Assembly (NCBI GenBank): GCA_945861865.1
Contig: CAMAWN010000021.1
Location: 1 to 46,379 of the forward strand
Direction: 5' to 3'
Source of the DNA: Candidatus Kuenenia stuttgartensis
GTDB lineage: Bacteria > Planctomycetota > Planctomycetia > Planctomycetales > Planctomycetaceae
DNA length: 46,379 nucleotides
Under the pieces are notes generated by a model that saw nothing but the letters and a program-made list of their open reading frames with translations, had not been told where the DNA came from and ran no database searches. Position 1 is the stretch's first letter; each line of letters starts with the position of its first letter. Positions 37,701-40,442 of this stretch are shown here, piece after piece. Position numbers and translations under genes: made by a program.

Positions 37701-38366
37701 TTGATCGTCGTCTGCCGTGTTGACGGACACGACCAGCGTATTGCCGCGCGCTGCCACTCCCGAAATGTTCTTCCCAACCAGCGTCACAGCGCCAATCGCA
37801 CCACTCGCGACACCACCACTACCGTCAATCACCGTCCACGACGTTCCGCCATTGGTCGTCCGCAACAAACCGATTCGCGGACCACCAATGCTGCGGAATT
37901 CACTTTCAACGGTCGCGAAGCTACTGTTTTGAGCAAACCCAGCGACCAGCGTTTGATGCCCCAAATCGGTGGGGTCAAACTCCAGCGCTCCGATCGACAA
38001 CGACGGTTGGCTATCCGTTTGAGCCGTCCACGTCGGGCTGGCGGCCGTGGCGTTGGTGGTCTTCCAAATGCCGCCGTTCGCGGCACCGACATAGAGAATG
38101 TCCGCATTGCCCGGATGAGCGGCCACGGCATGGACCGCACCGACAACCGGCCTATCGACGATCCCTTCGCTCTGACCACCCGTCACGAGCGCCGGGCCCT
38201 GCGAAACCCAGGCGGCCAGCAGCGTCCGTTCCTCCAGCGTCTCGACGTAGGACAACCGCCCGCGCGAGGCCGCCTGCCGCCGCCACGCTGAACGTTGCGA
38301 AGTAGTCCTGCGCTGCGACAGTCCACGCAGCGTCCGAATCGGACTTAGCCAGTCAAAAGTTCGCAT
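16773..38366 (-). CDS. Giant secreted multidomain protein of 7,197 residues (LEPR-XLL leader, BNR propeller, RTX, SdrD-B)
   Basis: The ATG at 38366 is preceded by GGAGA at good spacing. The frame stays open 44 codons further upstream, but that part crosses a terminator-like hairpin. The leader has many Arg residues and VETLEERTLLAA (42-53), a planctomycete LEPR-XLL-type export motif. Order of parts, in residues: BNR/Asp-box propeller (52-820); linker (820-940); about 2,350 residues with repeated 'DLxxDLNxAL' modules and no other known domain; RTX block 1 (3357-3600); two SdrD-B domains (3632-3832); P-domain (3846-3979); SdrD-B (4019-4119); Calx-beta (4136-4242); SdrD-B (4249-4352); a propeller-like stretch (4356-4629); RTX block 2 (4649-5589); DUF11, SdrD-B, SdrD-B, DUF11 (5706-6212); RTX block 3 (6323-7112); a tail with DWFFQSAGDVLDAINGEV. 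The likely role is a calcium-stabilised surface adhesin or matrix protein; that is inference. No frameshift is seen over 21.6 kb. Confidence 0.93.
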   Translation of the reverse strand: MRTFDWLSPIRTLRGLSQRRTTSQRSAWRRQAASRGRLSYVETLEERTLLAAWVSQGPALVTGGQSEGIVDRPVVGAVHAVAAHPGNADILYVGAANGGIWKTTNATAASPTWTAQTDSQPSLSIGALEFDPTDLGHQTLVAGFAQNSSFATVESEFRSIGGPRIGLLRTTNGGTSWTVIDGSGGVASGAIGAVTLVGKNISGVAARGNTLVVSVNTADDDQLANTGIFQSTDGGFIFKQISTGDGTATGLPHGAAFDLVRDPNATTVLYTAMVLGGSNGLYKSTTSGATWTKVSDATMDALIIDGTTNNIEIATSHAGGTDNVFVGIIQTGQLQGLFRSVDGGTSFTKLDTPITNEGGLSFGLQPRPHGDGTPGSQGATHFSIVADPMHANLVYVGGDSQPKSPGPDGLAKTDDDVFPNSLGATNFSGRLFRVNASLPMGMQAVALTHNQTASGHSAPHADSRDMVFDAMGRIIEVDDGGVYIRTNPRDNTGDWFSKIGSLGVAEQHSIAYDSNSNILIAGAQDNGTAIQTTIGGTTWSSVASGDGGDVAVDDVSLAASHESIRYFSSQELKYFARAKYDSSGVIVGTIEYPDLEVDTEATEMVPQFVTPVVLNAVTPTSILFVGENSAYESLNQGDTITEIADGGIDVGPGGNAVAYGHPADARAIYLGRGAQVMVRIGDGDSLGFTAGAVIGGGDDIRDVVLDSTTFSANTAFVVDQDQVFETRNGGISWAERTGNLAALGAIGMRSLAFIPGIAANVLLVGTGAGVYFANSTNYSVWTKLGTGLPNVPVFDLEYDAADDVLVAGTLGRGAWTMPNVSDSIAIVLQIVGTSNADTFRIVRKDNDPLLVQVFINNTTNIPNQTIPLSALARIDVDGLAGGDSLEIDSTYGVLNVPEGIHYMNDPSDRLTLTGSNTDRRFTGEANDGINSEWIVGYGGFQTVYFDNSLTSNSVVDDLGDPMTRVGNPLAPYFSSIGSSYPESVRSYPDLTVEAVNDEFVESVQHAEFRFYTQKSLDATGTNWGPVVDKGPSSPRQTIELASPQFSAAEFIDLAMLITRLRSPAPLDTVSQFLWAQFGQHSAAEKIVLADGSSSQQALESALVIAMNNVLLGPSIYDASVFMNVTLSARVNTLKSQNPQGERLILLNRLLLEDAYLPAVIARTQHAGIYRVWASAGDPNSPLVGYSDYHYVQVGNPTLYVAPDQLSNAILSLATPLKYAGDGSLSGTSVLGGIESKLPFGVKDLYSAVDLSVLFQPLVNRMSNIPAITATQALVSSSTATFPDEFNPTDVRFVVSGGGLAPTEVVVTGTLNANLDDLLGDVNRALVKAGIDSLLKAEKSGDGNRLVLTGREPGKLQSLSLTTLQLPVTNFAATPFGQLAAPMVLLTDLFMLDITRVNATTFPLLPITETKSYNVIIGKAPPAANVTPLFPFTQDNISLADLALDLNMAFMQQELFDVMALVVSTPQPHLVLVSTAPEVTKIEIKQGGAMLGFTNLSVQSTNLPNALGFEPTRTIATLNFDSLESFFPALENALRGVSDPALPADFALEPSYDSTTNSLFFNFRLNKTFAKPTEIDFFDKGIEVDDFGTLEAAAVADANLSVIAKLNFRMGIRLDGFMLTGITPLADLNGGLGVPLLVGLTAANNAPAQGMPGADVKFTLVVNDGTGPAYGYPLTLSKLADPADATKLPADRKPYTGNNTDIDDLISDLNQLFAQTPVPGSSTQHLGDLVQASKYTKKDRNGVILSEKLRLTAVDIKLRGLSVNAPGVGENPSVLGFDPANDVMYEDLDIVLTDTVSLVSTHLSVNLDGAQTVGAVITTIQAQTNNRVSVTIDPVTNNRLILALVSPADQTMQLSVAAGRASILDVEEEVSMGVFQFVSKESLLSRAADGLGIEGPGGPTLIYSLTGLPLDGQALTDRLFIREVARLNGEPKDLTLEVRLDADVTAGAALGTIQLALRNPSPIFVQITVKANLFDPVLVDPLHHRLFLSQMLISPLNVLDLLSLNLGLTAGGSLDVTASITTNSSLLKAIDDPSAAVPPVYSVTLDPLTPGIDFGNHRFEWNVDANFKLLLGQFKALKIDDVLFSIRELVAALKKVDETTLNTTLPSLDLTLNQAIGLADALLDGIDELISTVDLIELKKATDHLETAISNLSLSPETREQLFRGLELLQKVPGSGSAKIPGRLIAVALVLQQLVDEVPIGTGGGSDLHNALSELVKLVPSLNTLEDRLAKGLQKGIRETFGDDQIDVRVVLGFVDYDGNVNTKDRALVVSLKFSSDNLINKTLTPKLPITAEFGALQLTSDPPPILHLHAGGSINIGLGVLLPDPNGTTPNEVKPFLLVADHTSSIPHDQTILTGLKTQLDLNVGFESRVSGKVQFGSLELIQAEVGLSLLKSVTDKGATNLGLAASSGVVTLTKGTPSSSDGRFVIVTDLTTGKVLAWDDYHFAINTANSKLTFTTLPPTSLSFPTLVSVEYQTGIPSQTTFDMAAIDRAADKNNRAKLDVEFTIDPSIPIARPNVIGAVSFAEIGSGKPAKLKADLNGLLLGNVDVELLNSKAKNAVTLAVSLDHVLKPQLVVDTDALGNLLENVEFDFCLIAQGVETLLITLSDGLQSQVMTKLPLLGKNFDMAGTFIGKMQTEFVTPFREFICEDHSTFTQVEERVEKFIYDMLRAEHFDAFGVKEGLGILGDLDGLNGVDPNDVQATLDTQHFEIRFKLHGEDKMFVDFDTALEGLPIKSEGQGGVEFGWSYDVDFGIGVDRYKGFYLLVNENAVKEIRLDIGAGLIVDTNASPPIPTTLTVDLFGLKLTATDILTPTGETGTHIGGMLSFDVIDTNNLDNKNRVYFSEIASQPFGTIFQASASVGVDINLRLAAAINADLPSVQTDFIAKWTAGVNTTTAGEIKVTLGAPSIKFEDLGINLGDFLSKQIGAALNKVDKFIKPLKPLIKALKEEVPGASQLSLAAGKGPLTFLDIALAKNPKDAENARKFVDAVDVIIDLIEKLKTVDGSDDIIFVIEELVNLGDGGNVAVTAAKPAATAVTTPAPPPPTNTPGGLKGILQKLESIGINLEILQKSNIFGLIFHQPFNIISYELPPMKLGPFTLELNFPITPLPIIIRLGFDATLFADLSVGYDSRGIDQVIGSGQNGVSGIQTARRLLDGFYFGDRENGSAGEDIPEFGITLGVRLAALFGVGPVTAGVEGEIQANILANWRDTDGNGKLYLDEIKGIVERDGIECLFDLTGELRAIVRLVYQVGAFKGGKEFINEIIFTFMNHCPKYELGNVTSDGTLILHAGANAGLRRSGATTDVDEDFTVTELAPGVYKVVGMGLESRYSGVTNKIFFDGGLGNDKLLLVDVKIPVVASGGVGDDSLEGGMAKDTLDGGAGNDTLIGHGGADSLSGGANNDLIYGDPSPDDTAMCVAGNDTIHGDAGNDLIFGDLGVDSVDGGAGNDMIFGQDGDDVLRGGSGEDRISGGLGGDWMFGDAGNDVIVGGLLDSNLLSLFNNKNPDSASTGLDGSDFVYGGNGNDLLIGDAGNDSLLGGFGNDAIIGYRMLNDVDPSSSPSLIADYIEGGPDNDFICAANGGDTILGGTGDIVLVTGQSGLDYILADQPSAGTPSTGGFQLDSCDTIPVYTEPPVGSIRGQLFSDNDGDTLQQATEPGLNVWTVNLLDDQNAVVATQITANMDLDTNGLIDPQTESGWYSFAGVDPGAYHIQAVLMPGFVQTTTDQMLTVNDGQVVLNGKIGERFQPGEITGRKFEDSDGDGSADLLERGVNGWEMQLLDQDGNVLDTQMTKSVDLNGDLTIDPVTESGLYSFTDLVPGTYTVSESPRAGWVQSFPQLSAADVFLPITDDGYSLTKSGALVTGLNGPIAKVIVSLNVAHSDVQQLTATLVSPTGTQVRLFQNVGGDGDNFTGTLFDDASTVSIAAGVAPFITGSFKPEVSLSTFLGEDPNGVWKLILEDDLEEDVSGRLESWSVTVLTTSEIANGIGGLVETKNFGHLNSYQINVTQGGVISGMDFGNFRVAELRGVKFEDLNGNGLRERNENGLAGVEIYVDLNKNGQWDREEPKTLTQSDDPATEDINETGTYELKRLPPSPSRAGSNQPVSYSVKEVLQPGWVQSFPGTASAGSPQLLQSLASSSSMPTITISPVSVLEGNSGTTLAVFTVNLSAASMDPLTVNYVTHNGTASAGSDYAAASGSLVFAPGTTSMSFSVVVFGDIQSESNETFIVSVGFPDGSGGTDIRAEIVGTIRNDEVSREIHGQKFEDLNANGVHDAGEPGLNGWTIQLVIASAGGPVVVQSTTTADIDLNQDGSINPQTERGLYQFNDLAAGTYLVREVLQPDWFQSAPGGGSYTVIVPGDALLYTVTNTNELAAIDVVTHSVVIIGVTRDSAVPPVTVRRIRGLAYDSAADILYGMTREGDLVKVNRTTGQTTPAVSLITGNPANEFWSGLAFDGANNFYTTNASSVGHELVRLTRNGTAFVETIVGNTTIGAGSALQIVGLDFYPASAPAMPVTFNGTHPTINVLYGSIRAGGSNIDNNIVVLDAASGAATTLLGQTTDSGKIQEIAFHPVTGELYSIHDQGISISNNALLSVFDFTAATSVDWGELPFGIREDSIVSSQSTLGWGGLAFATPPATNAGQSYDFANYQLIYLPDGDDVINAGGGNDLVHGDNLVTNPLVVSIGSRRDSIFGEGGMDSLFGQEANDVLSGGSDGDGTPSDDRIDGGEGTGDCVLQEVDADQTLVDSLLTGEGMDRLFSIERATLIGGASANAFDATSFMLGSVTLIGKGGNDTLKASAADDVLKGDEGDDSLDGSAGNDRYVFVGASLGADTIFESADLNIDTLDFSGFTQTVAVDLNLSMLQTVNASNLDLVLGDATAIENVIGSSFNDTIQGNNRENLLIGGSGDDTVSGGFGNDTVRGNDDNDELHGEFGDDVMDGGNGNDRLFGGTGDDVLTGGLGDDFADGSLGNDTLSEGGSGDFTLTDASLIGVGTDFFSALEAINLFGDAGPNRFIVSHWSRVGTLNGAGGNDTVISNNDANLTPPNASITLTNSSLSVSGGATFSLINIEQAVLSGGSGDNAIDASAFTGTTTLSGNAGRDTLRGGSGSDLLIGGTDNDQLIGNAGDDAYQFAVAWGADTVVELPGQGFDTVDFSVLFTSLIFTRSAATLFVSDLTVDDVTHTGNDIESLIGGGNNDVFRFANGVSLAGGAGRVNGQGGGNTLDYRAFTTSVFVNLTLQQAPGLSSLQNIQEVLGGSADDLIIGNGEDNYLYGFDGNDVLEGGKGNDNLQGGLGSNTLNGGGGDDLYFVEDRLNVSGIETDLLREDQGLAANGSAASGGIDTISLKGLTHSVVFNLGNMIALQTSSLIIQLQDVAGAAGQDNFENVLGSFNYSNDIMGNAADNNLWGGLVQDTLAGGDGNDTLRGYDGSDDLSGGAGDDVYFFEPVANLSETDLVREDIGLGIDTLNFNSLLVVNDMLAGDDTVFSLLAGDDLTLDLAAIGTLIGMHNNRTILTAAAGQAANFENVFGGGGNDHLTGNATNNHLQGNDGNDVLSGGDGQDLLEGGEGDNSFNGGNGNDTLVGGTGINTFVDASGNNVILDGISVVVAQPQFPNAPQLMLAYNLAGSTVVQGLFHGRPLSDFTLSFFDATNAATPLHTVLVTTDINGFINGNQQFTTMFSPVAASGTFLKATTTDVQGNKSQLSNALLVQASVDLAVVLTVDNAVPLTGSTIHYSVSVNNAGANSATDVIVTDRLPTGVTFVSASPTSGVYDAITGVWSVGTVASSASQTLTITATVDVSAAGQIIVNTAVATVSNQVDTTAGNNSDDVDIKSPLATILGRKFADSNGNGIKDAGEAGLAGWVIEVRDLLGNFVAHTATLADDSTTVPDETGMYSIELPAGAYKVFELSQPGWVQTLPAGPSFAYTVTLTSGQTVNDRNFGNRPTGSVVVTSGQQTTGQDFGNFSPGSIHGFKFEDWDGDGHYDVGVEPRLANVQFTLTATTGPAVQVMTNLSGEFEFTGLPPGSYTVAETVPTGYTATTPTSFTRTLRSGDELVAYAGQAKLPADDPRHEVVLGQPLMFGNLPDGVDLEVVKTVSANPVIAGSGIKNLTYLVTVTNRGPVNATGVTLSEDLTLPSGVTLVSVTPSKGTRWSLAKTPDGTWNVGNLLHGASATLTVVLTVSGSAASGTNVIRNIATVTASNQRRYHTSDDSATVNTSISRVDLVVQLPDIRNTVVVSRTGSGDAALLRVMQGKIDLITPTRINTVGSLRIEGGNAADDVTFDTSLVGFLVGTLQVNGNGGNDRLNAAALHVTSALSVLANAAIRDMGVSLNGGDGDDTLSGGDGPDVLNGGAGNDVLAGNLGNDSLTGGSGTDRLIESADANLTLTNTSLVGLGLDVLSGFESAQLTGGKGKNALNASGFSFGPVMLFGSDGDDTLTGTGSADVLDGGAGNDSLIALGENDSLTGGAGNDVLNGGEGSDVVVETANVNLTLSNSALAGIGTDMLLGIERAFLTGGAAGNKFDAREFTLGAVSLVGLGGNDTLMGGTGDDTLTGDLGNDSLVGGAGKDRLVEIGDVNFMLTIAQLIGLGTDTLASIEEVSLTGGAGNNTLTVRDFAGLVTLRGAAGNDTLIGGAGNDVLEGDLGDDQLTGGAGDDQLNGDAGTDVVVESGSAAYTLSGNLLTGTGMDVLMSIELVRLTLSNAGGSINASAFTGRTMLTGGTGSDSIIGGTGDDLLVGGDGADTLEGNAGNDTLTGGLANDSLNGGGGDDLLSETADVASLVLTDTALVGLGSDVLVAIERALLTGGAATNTFDASAFTLGPVTLVGGAANDVLLGGSGADLLDGGLGNDTLKGNLGGDTLLGGEGLDSLEGGDGADSLNGQLGNDTLLGGAGNDTLTGEAGNDSFDGGLDTDRLSETVNINLVLNATQLTGLGTDTHTQIEAAFLTGGAGANKFDATLFGGVVTLIGAAGDDVLIGGANADSLDGGDGNDSLTANAGADTIQGGLGNDTALAGDGNDQVFGGAGGDSLDGGAGNDSLDGGNDKDKLLGGIGNDTLSGGLGADTLDGGADNDVLDGEADTDSLIGGTGRDLLIGGAAIDTLAGGTDEDILIGGTTSYSGNAVALTAIMAEWTSTNPYPTRIANLLSGGGANGSTVLNATTVQNDNNAADKINGSLAAPNNTDLDWFFQSAGDVLDAINGEVRTTI
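17030..19400 (-). repeat. RTX nonapeptide block 3 of the giant gene
   Basis: The minus strand encodes dense GGxGxDxLx units such as GGAGNDTLNG, GGDGADSLEG and GGLGNDTLKG. They form calcium-binding parallel beta-rolls in the hemolysin family. At the DNA level GGC-rich units repeat with 27-base or 54-base spacing and small drift, so recombination and copy-number change are likely. The block lies at the C-terminus, where type I secretion substrates carry RTX repeats. Confidence 0.9.
17470..19275 (-). repeat. Six copies of a 65-residue module inserted between RTX repeats
   Basis: Within RTX block 3 a non-RTX unit recurs six times, at about 19075-19275, 18755-18955, 18500-18690, 18195-18400, 17890-18080 and 17470-17660. 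Each starts near a D-(R/V)-(L/V)-x-E turn. It continues as LTLTNTSLVGLGLDVLSG in one copy and LVLTDTALVGLGSDVLVA in another. Then comes (I/F)ExAxLTGGAGxNxxDAxxF, and the unit returns to a GNDTL turn. The copies differ at many positions. I know no named domain for this unit. Confidence 0.8.
19730..21250 (-). other. DUF11 and SdrD-B domain group of the giant gene
   Basis: From 21250 down: a DUF11 domain (DLAVVLTVDNAVPLTGSTIH, then VTDRLPTGVTFVSASP); an SdrD-B domain (ILGRKFADSNGNGIKDAGE, then GLAGWVIEV); a second SdrD-B (IHGFKFEDWDGDGHYDVG); and a second DUF11 (DLEVVKTVSANPVIAGSG, then VTNRGPVNATGVTLSEDL). Both families form Ig-like or Cna-B-like stalks in surface proteins. They separate RTX blocks 2 and 3. 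Confidence 0.85.
21600..24420 (-). repeat. RTX nonapeptide block 2 of the giant gene
   Basis: The minus strand encodes RTX turns such as GGGGNDLVHGDN, GGSGDDTVSGGFGNDTV and GGDGNDTLRGYDG, mixed with longer loops. Three further copies of the 65-residue interspersed module occur at about 23985-24175, 23265-23465 and 23060-23240. Spacer stretches with YFVEDRLNVSGIETDLLRED and YFFEPVANLSETDLVREDIG are also related to each other. Confidence 0.85.
24480..25300 (-). other. Propeller-like stretch between SdrD-B domain and RTX block 2
   Basis: The minus strand encodes repeated blade-like units: LLYTVTNTNELAAIDVVT, RIRGLAYDSAADILYGMT, FWSGLAFDGANNFYTTNA, IVGLDFYPASAPAMPV and IQEIAFHPVTGELYSIHD. The 'GLAYD....LY' pattern is typical of small beta-propellers that display or bind ligands. 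The spacing, 50-70 residues, fits five or six blades. Confidence 0.6.
25310..27472 (-). other. SdrD-B, P-domain and Calx-beta mosaic of the giant gene
   Basis: From 27472 down: SdrD-B (SIRGQLFSDNDGDTLQQATE); SdrD-B (ITGRKFEDSDGDGSADLLER); a proprotein convertase P-domain at about 26430-26830 (VIVSLNVAHSDVQQLTATLV, and GVWKLILEDDLEEDVSGRLE); SdrD-B (LRGVKFEDLNGNGLRERNEN); Calx-beta at about 25640-25960 (ITISPVSVLEGNSGTTLAVF, and GSDYAAASGSLVFAPG); SdrD-B (IHGQKFEDLNANGVHDAGEP). P-domains usually follow peptidases, but no peptidase is present here. Confidence 0.85.
27590..28310 (-). repeat. RTX nonapeptide block 1 of the giant gene
   Basis: The minus strand encodes GGVGDDSLEGG, GGAGNDTLIGHGG, GNDTIHGDAGNDLIFGD and GGSGEDRISGGLGG. 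About two dozen turns lie in 240 residues, interrupted by a loop with LLDSNLLSLFNNKNPDSAS. Confidence 0.88.
28500..35600 (-). other. Long central region of the giant gene with FlgK-like 'DLxxDLNxAL' modules
   Basis: About 2,350 residues match no domain I can name with confidence. Related short modules recur: NISLADLALDLNMAFMQQ (near 34050), LNANLDDLLGDVNRALVK (near 34420), NNTDIDDLISDLNQLFAQ (near 33250) and AQTVGAVITTIQAQTNNR (near 32910). Each is followed by a strand ending in 'RLxLtg' or 'hLVLVS'. The shape resembles the flagellar hook IN motif. Further on there are helical parts (about 31800-32150) and amphipathic strands (about 29800-31300). Confidence 0.5.
35905..38213 (-). other. N-terminal BNR/Asp-box beta-propeller of the giant gene
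   Basis: Residues 52-820 contain repeated Asp-box units: GLLRTTNGGTSWTVIDGS, GIFQSTDGGFIFKQIS, GLYKSTTSGATWTKVS, GLFRSVDGGTSFTKL and VFETRNGGISWAERTG. Strands of type ILYVGAANGGIWKTTN lie between them. This is the sialidase/Vps10-like propeller, here directly behind the export leader. No sialidase catalytic arginine triad is evident, so a binding role is more likely than catalysis. Confidence 0.85.
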
Positions 38367-38424
38367 CGTACGTTCTCCGTCTCTTTGTCTGGCGACCGCG
38401 AGCGTTGCTCGCCACCACAAGCCA

Positions 38425-38474
38425 TAAAAAAGCCGACGATGCGGAATTCCTGAAGGATTCCACCATGTCGGCTC
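38425..38474 (-). terminator. Terminator-like hairpin in the leader of the giant gene
   Basis: On the minus strand AGCCGAC (from 38474) pairs perfectly with GTCGGCT (to 38431). An inner stem GGAAT/ATTCC adds length. The stem is followed by six T (38426-38431) and A. It lies about 58-108 bases upstream of the ATG at 38366 and points toward the gene. It could end a transcript from further upstream or act as an attenuator for the giant gene. The region 38475-38764 further upstream should hold the promoter, but I cannot place -35/-10 boxes with confidence. Confidence 0.65.
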
Positions 38475-38764
38475 ACTCTTTAATTCGCCCACCGGCATCA
38501 GCCGGATTGCGATTTATCTAGTTATCCGAGATTTATTGAGTCCTGATAGCGGGTGCCGCAAAGGCCTCTTGGAACTTTCCAAGACTCGACATGACCCCTT
38601 GTAACACTCGTCAGTCAGATCGCAATGCACGTATGACTCAAGTTTGATTGCTCGGAGCGGTTTGAAAATCACGACGCGAAGCGGCAACAACACTCATGCG
38701 TATTCCGCGCGCAAACCCGTCAGAAATTCCGGAAATTTTCAAGAAGTCGTTACATGCGAAAGAT

Positions 38765-38777
38765 CGTGTCAGGCACG
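38765..38777. repeat. IS4 target site duplication, left copy
   Basis: CGTGTCAGGCACG is repeated exactly at 40411-40423. The 13-bp target is itself a near-palindrome (CGTG around TCAGG, then CACG). Confidence 0.88.
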
Positions 38778-40410
38778 AATGGCACTGTCATGCGTGAAAT
38801 GATTGGTGTTCGCGCGGACCTTCGGTTGGCGCGTATCGGACGTTTGTTGTAGTTTTCCGACAGGCGAGGATTGGTCTGGGATTGTTGGGCCGTCCTTGGC
38901 TACGGTTGTGAAGTGCCCTTCTTGGCTGGCTTGTGACACGCAGCCAAGGAGGGCCTTTTCATGCGCAACGTAATGGATTCGAGCAGCGGCGCGAGTGGCC
39001 AGTTTCAACGGGTGGTCGCGACGTTCTTGACGCAGCCGGGATTGCCATTCGCTCAAATTCTCTCCGGCGAACGTGTGGCCCGAATCTTTTCCAAGCATGG
39101 CAACTTGTTTGGGGTCAACGCGGTTTACTCGACGGCGGTGATGATCTGGAGTTTTCTGAGCCAAGTGTTGCGAGACGGTAAGGAAGCCTCGTGCCAGGCG
39201 GCGGTGGCGCGGATCGTGTCACATCGGGAACAAGCCGGCTTGTCCACACCGACGTCGGACACTGGGGATTACTGCCGTGCGCGAGCCAAGCTTTCGGAAG
39301 CGGCACTGCGCGACTTGACGAAGGAAGTTGCCGAGGAGTTGCAGCAGCGAGCCGACCCTCAGTGGTTGTGGAAGGGACTGCACGCCAAGCTGGTGGATGG
39401 TTTCACCTTCACGATGCCGGATTCGGCCAGCAACCAAGCCGAGTTTCCGCACCCGCGCACACAGAAGAAGGGCGTCGGTCTACCGATCGCACGCGCGGCG
39501 GTGATCTTGTCCTTGGCGACGGGCTGCGTCATGAACCTGGCCCTCGGCCCGTACTCCGGCAAAGAGACCGGTGAAACGGCCTTGCTGCGCAGCCAGCTCT
39601 CGTCGCTCCATCGGGGAGACCTGCTGGTCGCCGACCGCTACTTCTGTTCGTTCTTCCTGATCGCATTACTACTCGGCCGTGGCGTCCAGGTCTGCGCGCG
39701 GATGCACCACAAACGGCATGTGGACTTTCGACGCGGTCGGCGTCTCGGACCGCACGACCATCAGATCATCTGGAGCAGGCCGGCACGTCCCGACTGGATG
39801 GATACCGCGACCTACGACTCCCTGCCGAAAGAACTCGTGCTGCGTTACTCCGTGGTCGTTCCTGGCCGCCGTACACAAACGCTGACCATCGCCACAACAC
39901 TGATCGACGCGGAGGTGTATTCCAAGGCGGACATCGCCGAACTGTACGGCTTCCGCTGGAACGCCGAACTCGACATTCGCTCGATCAAGCAATCGCTGAA
40001 CCTCAACCATGTGCGCTGCAAGTCTCCAGCGATGGTCCGCAAGGAACTCTGGACGACGTTGCTGGGCTACAATCTGATCCGCACGACGGCGGCCGCAGCA
40101 GCTCTCTTGCATCACCAGCAACCGCGTCAAATCAGCTTCACCGGAACATGCCAATATGTGCTGTCCTCATGGATGCTCTTCTCCTGCGAACTGATCGCGC
40201 CGACGGAATCTGCAAACCATTGCCTCAAGCTGCTCGCCCAGATTGCAAGCTGCGAAATCGCCAACCGCCCCGGCCGGCTCGAACCCCGAGTCCTCAAACG
40301 CCGTCGGCACGGCTACAAGCTCATGCAACAACCACGAGCCGTCCTCAAAGCACAACTCCAAAACGCCAACAGCAAAACATGACTCACTTTAGAACCATGA
40401 CAGTGCCATT
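38778..40410 (+). mobile_element. Complete IS4-family insertion sequence
   Basis: The 1,633-bp element begins AATGGCACTGTCATG (38778-38792) and ends with its exact reverse complement (40396-40410). It is bounded by a 13-bp direct repeat; IS4 elements make 9-13-bp duplications. Because the target is palindromic, the inverted repeats can also be read 4 bases longer on each side (CACG/CGTG), giving a 5-bp duplication; this leaves the exact ends slightly uncertain. One full transposase gene fills it. The insertion lies between the giant gene's upstream region and an ECF sigma fragment. Confidence 0.92.
38961..40382 (+). CDS. IS4-family transposase
   Basis: The product has 473 residues. The ATG at 38961 follows AAGGAGG (38946-38952). 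The DDE residues are likely D146 (VDGFTFTMPDS), D225 (LLVADRYFCSFF) and E336. The last lies in YGFRWNAELDIRSIK, which fits the IS4 signature Y-x2-R-x3-E-x6-K exactly. An N-terminal helical DNA-binding region (about 1-100) and a helical C-terminus (CQYVLSSWMLFSCELIAP) are as usual. The gene is intact, so the element may be active. Confidence 0.94.
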   Translation: MRNVMDSSSGASGQFQRVVATFLTQPGLPFAQILSGERVARIFSKHGNLFGVNAVYSTAVMIWSFLSQVLRDGKEASCQAAVARIVSHREQAGLSTPTSDTGDYCRARAKLSEAALRDLTKEVAEELQQRADPQWLWKGLHAKLVDGFTFTMPDSASNQAEFPHPRTQKKGVGLPIARAAVILSLATGCVMNLALGPYSGKETGETALLRSQLSSLHRGDLLVADRYFCSFFLIALLLGRGVQVCARMHHKRHVDFRRGRRLGPHDHQIIWSRPARPDWMDTATYDSLPKELVLRYSVVVPGRRTQTLTIATTLIDAEVYSKADIAELYGFRWNAELDIRSIKQSLNLNHVRCKSPAMVRKELWTTLLGYNLIRTTAAAAALLHHQQPRQISFTGTCQYVLSSWMLFSCELIAPTESANHCLKLLAQIASCEIANRPGRLEPRVLKRRRHGYKLMQQPRAVLKAQLQNANSKT

Positions 40411-40423
40411 CGTGTCAGGCACG
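40411..40423. repeat. IS4 target site duplication, right copy
   Basis: CGTGTCAGGCACG equals 38765-38777. Confidence 0.88.
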
Positions 40424-40442
40424 TCTTTGCTCGACTTGCCAT

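Noticed and set aside
38367..38498. N-terminal extension of the giant gene by 44 codons
   Set aside because: It would translate through the terminator-like hairpin, has no ribosome binding site, and places the Arg-rich leader too far from the N-terminus.
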